NCBI GenBank assembly: GCA_001821375.1
Contig: MHLG01000025.1
Span: 1 to 13,042 of the forward strand
Source of the DNA: Candidatus Liptonbacteria bacterium RIFOXYD1_FULL_36_11
GTDB lineage: Bacteria > Patescibacteriota > Minisyncoccia > UBA6257 > XYB1-36-10
DNA: 13,042 nucleotides
Direction: 5' to 3'
How positions within the stretch are numbered: position 1 is the stretch's first letter; each line of letters begins with the position of its first letter. Of this stretch, positions 6,595-12,455 are shown in pieces. The notes under the pieces are model-generated. The model had not been told where the DNA came from. It did no database searches and saw only the letters and a program-made list of their open reading frames with translations. The position numbers were made by a program, and so were the translations under genes.

Positions 6595-6803
6595 TTATAA
6601 AAACACTGGAAGTTATTATCTCTGTCGCTTTAATTATTCTTATTCTTATTCAAGAAAGATCATCCGGCCTTTCTGGAACTTTCGGCGGCGGAGAATCCGG
6701 AGCTTATTTTAAACGTCGCGGATTAGAACGTATTGTTTTTTATCTTACTATTATTTCCTTAGTAGCTTTTATAACGCTTTCCATCTTAAATTTTGTTTTA
6801 TAA
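6591..6803 (+). CDS. secG: Preprotein translocase subunit SecG
   Basis: A 70-residue partner of SecYE that assists protein export through the inner membrane. It shows the family pattern: first helix (about 4-20) ending LILIQERSSGLSGTFGGG, the Gly-rich cytoplasmic loop (GTFGGGESGAYFKRRG) and a second helix (about 49-69). Length is typical. It overlaps the preceding gene by ATGA, and the next gene starts inside its last codons, so all three are one tightly packed operon. Confidence 0.95.
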   Translation: MIIKTLEVIISVALIILILIQERSSGLSGTFGGGESGAYFKRRGLERIVFYLTIISLVAFITLSILNFVL

Positions 6804-8448
6804 GACAAAAAAAATCTGGCATCTTCTCACAAAAAAAGAGAGAGTTATTTTCTCCTTCTTTTCTACGATTGGAATTATTTCCACACTTTTTCTCTCTTAT
6901 ATTTATCTGGATAAAATTACTATCTCCGTCCCTGTAAAAGGAGGAAAATTTGTGGAAGGCGTTGTCGGTCAGCCTGTTTTTATCAATCCTATCATCTCCG
7001 GCAACAACGATGTGGATCGCGACCTTGTTTCCCTTGTTTTTTGCAATCTTTTTGAGATATCAGATAAAATTGAAAAAAATGGTCTCTCTTGGCACGTCCG
7101 CTTAAAAGACAATGTCTTTTGGCACAACGGCAAACGCCTGACAAGCGATGATGTTATTTTTACCATAAACCGCATCCAAGACCCCGACTATAAATCTCCT
7201 CTTTCGGCTTCCTGGCAAGGAGTTATTGCTTCTAGGTCAAGCGAAAGAGAAATAACCTTTTCCCTTTCCGCTCCTTTTGCTTTTTTTGAAGATAATCTGA
7301 AAAAACTTTATGTTATTCCTAAACATATTTTTGCGGACATTCCTCTAAATAACTGGCGCCTTTCTGACTATAATCTTGAGCCAATAGGCTGTGGTGCTTT
7401 TCGTTTTGACTCCTATCAAAAAAAGTCCGATGGTTTCATTACAAAATATATCCTTAAAACAAACGAAAATTACTTTAAGCGTCCTCCTTATATAGAAACT
7501 TTAGAATTAAATTTTTACACCTCCGCAGAAAACGCCGCCGAAGATTTTAATCTCGCCAAAATAAACGGTCTTGGCAATATAGATAAAAAACAATCTAGCC
7601 TTGTCCGTTTAAATGCCAAGCTTTTTTCTCTTCCTTCCCCGCGCTACTACGCCATCTTCTATAATCAAAACTCTAATATCGCCTTAAAAGACAAAAATGT
7701 CCGCCTAGCACTCGATGTTGCTATAGATAAAGATAAAATTATCAAAGACGTTTTTGATGGATTTGGAAATAAAATGATCGGTCCGGTCACATCAAACTTT
7801 TTACCCAATTTAAATGAATCTCATTTGGAAAAATTGCCAACTTCTAAAACCGATCCTAAAGATATTTTAGAAAACTCCGGCTGGAAACTTATTGATAATT
7901 CTTTTAGAAAAAAAATAATTGGCAAACAAAACATACCTTTAGAATTTGACCTTGTCGTCCCAGAAATTCCAAATCTTGTAGAAACAGCAAATATTATTCA
8001 AAAAAACTGGCAAGATATCGGAATAAAAACCAATTTAGTTATTCTCCCGCCAACAGATATTAATAATGAAATTATTAAAAATCGAGATTACCAAATGATT
8101 CTTTTTGGCAACATTATTGGAACAAGCCCTGACCTTTTTTCCTTTTGGCATTCTTCGCAAAAATTCTACCCCGGATTAAATCTTTCTCTTTATGAAAACA
8201 AAACTGCCGACAAACTTATAGAATCCATCCGTAAAAGTCAAAACGAATCTGAAAGAACAGAAGATTTATCATTGCTGAATTCTTTGATACCGGAAGATCT
8301 TCCGGCTTCTTTTCTCTACTCCTCTAGATACCTTTATTTAGTTTCTTCTTTTTTAAAAGGATTTGGTGATAAACTTATCGTCACTCCTGCTGATCGCTTT
8401 AGCGATATTACCGATTGGTATATTAAAACTGCTCGCAAGTTTAAATAA
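6793..8448 (+). CDS. Oligopeptide-type ABC transporter solute-binding protein (SBP family 5)
   Basis: A 551-residue extracytoplasmic binding protein of the DppA/OppA type, which captures peptides or similar ligands for an ABC importer. After a short basic N-terminus (TKKER) a single hydrophobic helix (about 18-39) acts as signal anchor. No lipobox cysteine is seen, so it is probably tethered by that uncleaved helix. The family signature lies near residues 100-130, with SWHVRLKDNVFWHNGKRLTSDDVIFTINRI, and later VRLALDVAIDKDKII and WQDIGIKTNLV are also typical. The start is TTG at 6793, overlapping secG by 11 bases; no ATG or GTG fits before the helix. No permease or ATPase genes adjoin, so its transporter must be elsewhere. 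Directly followed by tRNA-Leu. Confidence 0.9.
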   Translation: MFYKTKKIWHLLTKKERVIFSFFSTIGIISTLFLSYIYLDKITISVPVKGGKFVEGVVGQPVFINPIISGNNDVDRDLVSLVFCNLFEISDKIEKNGLSWHVRLKDNVFWHNGKRLTSDDVIFTINRIQDPDYKSPLSASWQGVIASRSSEREITFSLSAPFAFFEDNLKKLYVIPKHIFADIPLNNWRLSDYNLEPIGCGAFRFDSYQKKSDGFITKYILKTNENYFKRPPYIETLELNFYTSAENAAEDFNLAKINGLGNIDKKQSSLVRLNAKLFSLPSPRYYAIFYNQNSNIALKDKNVRLALDVAIDKDKIIKDVFDGFGNKMIGPVTSNFLPNLNESHLEKLPTSKTDPKDILENSGWKLIDNSFRKKIIGKQNIPLEFDLVVPEIPNLVETANIIQKNWQDIGIKTNLVILPPTDINNEIIKNRDYQMILFGNIIGTSPDLFSFWHSSQKFYPGLNLSLYENKTADKLIESIRKSQNESERTEDLSLLNSLIPEDLPASFLYSSRYLYLVSSFLKGFGDKLIVTPADRFSDITDWYIKTARKFK

Positions 8449-8470
8449 AAACAGCTTTTTCCTGCTTTAT

Positions 8471-8557
8471 GCTGGGGTGGCGAAACTGGTAGACGCGCAC
8501 GGTTCAGAGCCGTGTAGGAGCAATCCTATGGGAGTTCAAATCTCCCCCTCAGCACCA
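8471..8557 (+). tRNA. tRNA-Leu (anticodon CAG)
   Basis: An 87-base class II tRNA. The acceptor stem GCTGGGG pairs with CCTCAGC (one G-U pair). The anticodon stem CACGG/CCGTG has loop TTCAGAG, giving anticodon CAG at 8505-8507, which reads CUG leucine codons. A long variable arm (AGGAGCAATCCTA) is typical of tRNA-Leu. The T arm is GGGAG-TTCAAAT-CTCCC. The discriminator A and CCA are encoded (8554-8557). It starts 22 bases after the binding-protein stop. Its 3' end is repeated imperfectly at 10192-10204. Confidence 0.97.
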
Positions 8558-8562
8558 GAATT
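8550..8562 (+). repeat. Direct repeat, left copy, at the tRNA-Leu 3' end
   Basis: CAGCACCAGAATT covers the last acceptor bases, the CCA and five bases beyond the tRNA. It matches CAACACCAGAATT at 10192-10204 in 12 of 13 positions. A repeated tRNA 3' end is the usual footprint of site-specific integration, and the two copies bracket a single gene of different composition. Confidence 0.4.
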
Positions 8563-8589
8563 ATATACAAACCTTATTTTCACTCAAAG

Positions 8590-8620
8590 ACTAAATCGCA
8601 CAAACTTTTTAAGATTTAGT
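8590..8620 (+). terminator. Weak inverted repeat downstream of tRNA-Leu
   Basis: ACTAAATC (8590-8597) pairs with GATTTAGT (8613-8620), 8 base pairs around a 15-base loop, 33 bases after the tRNA. It lacks a GC-rich core and a clear U-tract, so it could be a poor terminator, a processing stem or chance. Confidence 0.3.
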
Positions 8621-8669
8621 AAAATATATGATTTAATTATAAATAATAACTAACTAGCTCTTGCAAAAA

Positions 8670-10151
8670 ATGACAAATTTTTTTTTAAACACACCCACTC
8701 CTCCTCTACTAGAAAAAAATCCAGATGATAGTTGTACAAATCCGTCCATCCTTAAAAAATTCATTTACTATCTATTAATATTTGGAACAGGAATAATTAA
8801 CGCTTTTTTAAACCCGTATTTCTTTCGCTTTTTATCTTCAATTCTTTTCACCACAGAAGAATTACATTTCTTTGCTTTTTCACCACTTTTTTCACCCTCT
8901 CTTCTTCTTTTTTTAGTATTTTACTTAATTACAGAAATAATAACTGTTAGTGTTTTAACTTCATATTTTCTCCGCCACTTTTATTATGACTCTAAAAACT
9001 TTTTATTATCTTTTGCTGTTATAGTAGCCATTTTTATTATTATTCAAACAGCTGCTATCAGCACCAACTTTCTTATAGAAGAAAGAAAATATGAATCTAA
9101 GCAAGAAAAAGAAAAAATTCAACAAGAAGAAATTCTTAACGATATTGCTAACATAACCCAAACTAAATCGTATGATTTTTCTAACACCATTTTAATTAGT
9201 AATCGAAAATCATATAAACTAAACATAGCAGCTATGGACAACAATAAGGCCGTTTGGATAGAACAAACAAAAAACTATCCCCCTTTTCCTAAAAATGTAT
9301 GGGATGTATACATTTTCGAATTCAACCCAAAAATATCTAATGGCAACATTATTAAAGCAAGCGATTTAAGTGATGCTAAAAACACCTCTCCAGAAAATGT
9401 CAATATCTTTAATAACGAAATTTACTGGACACAAGACTTAGACTTATATAAATATGATTACACCTCTAAAGGCCCTATTTTAGTTTTAAAAAACGCCGGT
9501 AATTTATTAGAAAAATACGAAAGTACTTTAATCCTTCTTAATAATTCTTTGCTTTCCTATAACTTATTAACTAAGCAAACTAATAAATTAGATTTTAATA
9601 AATTTGCCGAAGATTCAGTTCTAAAAAGATCATCCTTTAATAAAAATAAAATCTGTTATCCATACAACAGTAGAAGTTTAGGTATTTATAACACAGAAAC
9701 CAAAAGTAACACCCTTTTTTCTTTAAAATCCAACAACATTATATCAGATCCACTTCTTGAAGTTATTGATTGTTCAGATAATTATATAACTTACAATTCT
9801 AGTGGTGAAATTAATGAAATAGGTGTATACGACTTTAAAAATCAAAAAAATATCTTTACTAAAAAATATTCCAAACTAATATCTGGTGTTCATGCGAAAC
9901 TTAATAATAATAAACTTTTTTATTCTTTATATAGCTATGCTTCAGATCCACAATATACTTCTCACTCAGATATCTATCAAGTTGATTTAAACAGTATATC
10001 CGAAAAAATAATCCTTTCGGAAGATAATTTAGTTATATCAGGTATAAGTCCAAGAAAATATTGGGACACTAATGGTAAATATTTAATTTACTTTAAAGAA
10101 ACTGGTGTTAAATTTGTACACTATATATATTTTAAAAACATAGAAAACTAA
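8670..10151 (+). CDS. Unrecognised three-helix membrane protein with propeller-like outer domain
   Basis: A 493-residue protein I cannot assign. Three hydrophobic helices lie at about 31-50, 76-100 and 111-131. A charged, Gln/Glu/Lys-rich helical linker (about 137-160) leads to a soluble C-terminal domain of about 330 residues. That part repeats short beta units with a Trp/Tyr-rich strand followed by a D-x-Y-x-Y/F-D or N-type turn (AVWIEQ, IYWTQDLDLYKYD, KICYPYN...GIYNTETK, YITYN...GVYDFKN, LFYSLYS...DIYQVDLN, YLIYFK). This pattern suggests a TolB/WD-like beta-propeller, probably outside the membrane. I use ATG 8670; TTG 8661 would add three residues. The gene is visibly AT-richer than its neighbours and poor in GCC, CTC and CCG codons. 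It stands alone between tRNA-Leu and a repeat of the tRNA end, which hints at acquisition. Confidence 0.75.
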   Translation: MTNFFLNTPTPPLLEKNPDDSCTNPSILKKFIYYLLIFGTGIINAFLNPYFFRFLSSILFTTEELHFFAFSPLFSPSLLLFLVFYLITEIITVSVLTSYFLRHFYYDSKNFLLSFAVIVAIFIIIQTAAISTNFLIEERKYESKQEKEKIQQEEILNDIANITQTKSYDFSNTILISNRKSYKLNIAAMDNNKAVWIEQTKNYPPFPKNVWDVYIFEFNPKISNGNIIKASDLSDAKNTSPENVNIFNNEIYWTQDLDLYKYDYTSKGPILVLKNAGNLLEKYESTLILLNNSLLSYNLLTKQTNKLDFNKFAEDSVLKRSSFNKNKICYPYNSRSLGIYNTETKSNTLFSLKSNNIISDPLLEVIDCSDNYITYNSSGEINEIGVYDFKNQKNIFTKKYSKLISGVHAKLNNNKLFYSLYSYASDPQYTSHSDIYQVDLNSISEKIILSEDNLVISGISPRKYWDTNGKYLIYFKETGVKFVHYIYFKNIEN

Positions 10152-10191
10152 CAAATCGACTCCTTTATAAGGTTAAAACTAATAAAATGTG

Positions 10192-10204
10192 CAACACCAG
10201 AATT
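10192..10204 (+). repeat. Direct repeat, right copy, of the tRNA-Leu 3' end
   Basis: CAACACCAGAATT matches the tRNA-Leu 3' end and flank (8550-8562) with one mismatch. It lies 40 bases after the stop of the AT-rich gene and 27 bases before holA, so the repeats enclose exactly that gene. Similarity beyond these 13 bases is only low-complexity A/T. Confidence 0.4.
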
Positions 10205-10231
10205 TTTTAAAAAACAAAACTTAAAAAAACT

Positions 10232-11020
10232 ATGCTCTTTCTTCTTTATGGTGAAAACTCTTTTTCTCGTCTGGAAAAAGAAAAACACCTGATAGAAAAA
10301 TATAAAGAAAAACACGCCGGCCTTTCGTTAAGCCGTTTTGATTTAAACGAAGAGAATAAAGAAACTCTGGAAAAACTAAAAAGTTTTCTTAAAACTCAAT
10401 CCCTTTTTGAATCAATAAAATTAGGCTTGGTAAAAGAGCCGTTTTCTCTGCCTCTTTCCAATCTTAAAGAAATCTTTAAAACCGCCACCACTTCCAAAAA
10501 CACTGTCCTAATTATTTCTTCTTTTAAAAAACCTCCCGCCACCTTTAAATTTTTATTAAACAATAAAGAAATTAAAAAAGAAGAATTTCCAAAACTTTCT
10601 GGAAAAAATCTTTCTGATTTTGTTCAAGAACAATCCGAAAAAAGAAAAATAAAAATTGACCGCAACACTTTTAACGCCTTAATAGAATCATCTGGAGAAC
10701 CTTTTGACATTATTAATAATCTAGAAAAATTATCCCTCCTAAACCGGGAGAAAATATCCGTCTCCGATCTTGAACTTTGCGGCATATCTAAAGATTATGA
10801 GTTTTTTTACCTAGTTAAAACCCTATCTGAAGAAAATTTAGCAAAAAAACTTTCCGCTATTTTTATCCTAAAAAGTCAAAATGAAGATCCCGCAAAAATC
10901 TTTAACATTCTTTCCTGTCAGCCGCACTTAAGCCAAAAATCTCTTTCTTCTTTTGATAAAGACATAAAATCTGGCCGCTTAGAATATGAAGAAGTCCTCC
11001 TCTCTCTTGCTATCTCCTAA
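10232..11020 (+). CDS. holA: DNA polymerase III subunit delta, short form
   Basis: The delta subunit of the clamp loader, which opens the sliding clamp during replication. The N-terminus has the family start (LFLLYGENSFSRLEKEKHLI), followed by the FDLNEEN segment and the LFESIKLGLVKEPF strand. The middle lid region includes LSDFVQEQSEKRKIKIDRNTFNALIESSG and a leucine-rich INNLEKLSLL helix. At 262 residues it is clearly shorter than the usual 320-345. The C-terminal collar helices appear compressed, running from AKIFNILS almost directly to PHLSQKSLSSFDKDIKSGRL. The frame is intact and a terminator follows, so this looks like a natural short form, not a frameshift. Convergence with rpsT is a common bacterial arrangement and supports the call. 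No Shine-Dalgarno before the ATG. Confidence 0.85.
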   Translation: MLFLLYGENSFSRLEKEKHLIEKYKEKHAGLSLSRFDLNEENKETLEKLKSFLKTQSLFESIKLGLVKEPFSLPLSNLKEIFKTATTSKNTVLIISSFKKPPATFKFLLNNKEIKKEEFPKLSGKNLSDFVQEQSEKRKIKIDRNTFNALIESSGEPFDIINNLEKLSLLNREKISVSDLELCGISKDYEFFYLVKTLSEENLAKKLSAIFILKSQNEDPAKIFNILSCQPHLSQKSLSSFDKDIKSGRLEYEEVLLSLAIS

Positions 11021-11030
11021 ATTAAACTTT

Positions 11031-11064
11031 AAAAAAATACCCGGATGTTTACGGGTATTTTTTT
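11031..11064. terminator. Bidirectional intrinsic terminator between holA and rpsT
   Basis: A perfect 13-base-pair hairpin, AAAAAAATACCCG (11031-11043) and its complement (11052-11064), around an 8-base loop, giving a run of seven U on either strand. The right arm includes two bases of the rpsT stop codon (11063-11065), so the rpsT stop lies in the stem. Confidence 0.92.
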
Positions 11065-11329
11065 AAACTGAAGATTTTACAACTTTCTTTGCCATTCTAG
11101 ACTTTAACCTGCCAGCCTTGTTTTTACTTATTAATTTATTTTTAGCCGCCTTATCCAATTTCTTATAAACTAAAGAAAGTTTTACTAAAACCTCCTCCTT
11201 TTTTCCTGAAGAAAGGCTTTTTTTATAGTCTTTTATTGCCGACTTTAAAACTCCCTTATCATTTAAATTTTTTTTTCTCCTTCTCTCATTCTGTCTTAAA
11301 GCTTTTTTAGCTGATTTTGTATTTGGCAT
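11063..11329 (-). CDS. rpsT: 30S ribosomal protein S20
   Basis: An 88-residue, very basic, helical protein that binds 16S rRNA early in small-subunit assembly. It shows the family start MPNTKSAKKALRQNERRRKKN, the central IKDYKKSL helix, and the LDKAAKNKLISKNKAGRLKSRMAK region. Length is normal. It has its own strong promoter just upstream, with the -10 ending 8 bases before the ATG, implying an essentially leaderless mRNA. Its stop codon lies inside the terminator stem shared with holA. Confidence 0.98.
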   Translation of the reverse strand: MPNTKSAKKALRQNERRRKKNLNDKGVLKSAIKDYKKSLSSGKKEEVLVKLSLVYKKLDKAAKNKLISKNKAGRLKSRMAKKVVKSSV

Positions 11330-11337
11330 ACCGCAAA

Positions 11338-11366
11338 ATAATATCCTAAAAAATCATTAAAATCAA
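11338..11366 (-). promoter_or_regulatory. Sigma-70 promoter of rpsT, leaderless spacing
   Basis: On the minus strand, TTGATT (11366-11361) and TATTAT (11343-11338, 5/6) are separated by an ideal 17 bases. Only 8 bases lie between the -10 box and the ATG, so transcription should begin within a base or two of the start codon. Confidence 0.75.
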
Positions 11367-11401
11367 GCTCCCTTAAAAAAGATCACCACCTTAAATTTAT
11401 T

Positions 11402-12025
11402 TCATTTAACACTTAAAATCTTTAATTCTTCTCCTATTACCTTAAAATCTTCCAAAAGAGCTGCTAAAAAATTTCTATTATAAACTGCCACTGCCGGATG
11501 ATACATCGGAATTATTTTTACAAGCCCGTAGGGCATAGCCGCCTCAAAAACCTTTCCGTGTAAAGCGCTAATCTGATCTACCATCTCCGCCAGCCCATAT
11601 CTCTCCATAACATACATCATTGAAAATCTTCCAAGGGTAATTAAAAACTTGGGCTTTATAATCTCAATCTGCTTGTCTAAAAACGGGGCATAAAGTGATA
11701 TCTCTTCTGGTAATGGATCTCTATTTCCCGGCGGCCTGTCTTTCACTATATTTGTTATATAAACCTCCTGTCTTGGCAAACTTATAGAACTTAAAAGCTT
11801 GTCTAAAATTTTTCCTGCCGCACCGCAAAAAGGCCTGCCCATCTCCGACTCATTCTTTCCCGGCGCCTCCCCCACAAACATAACTTCAGCAAAATGACTA
11901 CCCTCCCCTATTACCGGCTTTACTCTTGTAGTAAAAAAAGGAGACTCTTTTAGGTTTATCACCTCATCTCTTATCTCTTTAAGCGCCTCATATCTTCTTT
12001 TTTTTTCCACCTCATCTATTTCCAT
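11402..12025 (-). CDS. Family 4 uracil-DNA glycosylase lacking the iron-sulfur cysteines
   Basis: Removes uracil from DNA at the start of base-excision repair. Of 207 residues, it has motif A as FVGEAPGKNESEMGRPF (50-66), the NIVKDRPPGNRDP segment (92-103), the helix with ITLGRFSMM (129-137) and motif B as YHPAVAVYN (175-183). These are the family-4 catalytic signatures. The usual [4Fe-4S] cluster is bound by four cysteines. By alignment from memory their positions are here Leu25, Ser28, Asp96 (VKCRPPG becomes VKDRPPG) and Tyr112; the only cysteine is Cys67 in GRPFCG. The cluster is therefore probably absent while the active site stays. Its ATG lies 7 bases from a -10 box and it diverges from the gene at 12090. 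Family call is strong; substrate range is not known. Confidence 0.93.
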   Translation of the reverse strand: MEIDEVEKKRRYEALKEIRDEVINLKESPFFTTRVKPVIGEGSHFAEVMFVGEAPGKNESEMGRPFCGAAGKILDKLLSSISLPRQEVYITNIVKDRPPGNRDPLPEEISLYAPFLDKQIEIIKPKFLITLGRFSMMYVMERYGLAEMVDQISALHGKVFEAAMPYGLVKIIPMYHPAVAVYNRNFLAALLEDFKVIGEELKILSVK

Positions 12026-12032
12026 TATTCTT

Positions 12033-12062
12033 ATAATAATATTTTACCCACTAATTTGTAAA
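12033..12062 (-). promoter_or_regulatory. Sigma-70 promoter of the uracil glycosylase gene
   Basis: On the minus strand, TTTACA (12062-12057, 5/6) and TATTAT (12038-12033, 5/6) have an 18-base spacer. Seven bases separate the -10 from the ATG at 12025, implying a leaderless mRNA. The -35 overlaps that of the divergent promoter. Confidence 0.6.
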
Positions 12063-12083
12063 CTCCTCTAAATTTCCTATAAT
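12056..12083 (+). promoter_or_regulatory. Sigma-70 promoter of the 12090 gene
   Basis: TTGTAA (12056-12061, 4/6) and a perfect TATAAT (12078-12083) have a 16-base spacer. The ATG begins 6 bases after the -10, implying a leaderless mRNA. The -35 shares the near-palindrome TTTGTAAA (12055-12062) with the opposing promoter. Confidence 0.65.
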
Positions 12084-12089
12084 TAGTTT

Positions 12090-12437
12090 ATGAACTCTCT
12101 CCCCGTTTTTATCTTTCAATCTTTCTTTCTCCATATCTTCCTTTTTTTAAAACACTGGTATGTTAGTGGTTTTTATCTCTTTACTAAAATCCTTTCCGAT
12201 CTTTTAGAAGATCTGGATCGCTTCTTTGCTATTAAAATAACTCTCTTTCATCTCTTTTCTCCTCTTTATCAAGATTATTCTTTTGTCGGCTACATTTTAG
12301 GACCTATTTTTCGCTCTTTTCTCCTTTTAAGCGGTATTATAATTTACGCCATTCTAATATCTATTTTTACCATTTTATTTTTTTTCTGGTGCTCCCTTCC
12401 CGCCTTTATTATTTACCAATCAATTTTTGCCCGCTAA
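12090..12437 (+). CDS. Small conserved-looking membrane protein of unknown function
   Basis: A 115-residue protein rich in Phe, Ile and Leu. A hydrophobic N-terminal stretch (about 4-20) precedes HWYVSGFYLF. A more polar central helix (SDLLEDLDRFFAIKITLFHLF, about 36-56) and SPLYQDYSFVGYILG follow, and then one or two strong membrane helices (about 68-111). I recall similar proteins with a WYV-G-F and PLYQDYS-IGY pattern in CPR genomes, often beside a Clp-like ATPase, but this is from memory and gives no function. The start is set by the TATAAT box 6 bases upstream. The next gene starts 18 bases after its stop, so the two are probably one operon. Confidence 0.75.
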   Translation: MNSLPVFIFQSFFLHIFLFLKHWYVSGFYLFTKILSDLLEDLDRFFAIKITLFHLFSPLYQDYSFVGYILGPIFRSFLLLSGIIIYAILISIFTILFFFWCSLPAFIIYQSIFAR

Positions 12438-12455
12438 CTTATAAAATAATCTCTT

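Noticed and set aside
5045..7175. Open frames at 5045-5233 (-), 5877-6077 (+) and 6969-7175 (-)
   Set aside because: They are out-of-frame or antisense to gpmI and the binding protein. The 5877 frame was considered as a frameshift sign, but the gpmI frame continues with good family motifs (NPVPF, SDVAPTILELL) to a normal end.
8363..8653. A 96-codon plus-strand frame running through the tRNA-Leu (contains GVAKLVDAHGSEPC)
   Set aside because: This peptide is the translation of a tRNA-Leu gene, a well-known false protein. The frame also overlaps the end of the binding-protein gene.
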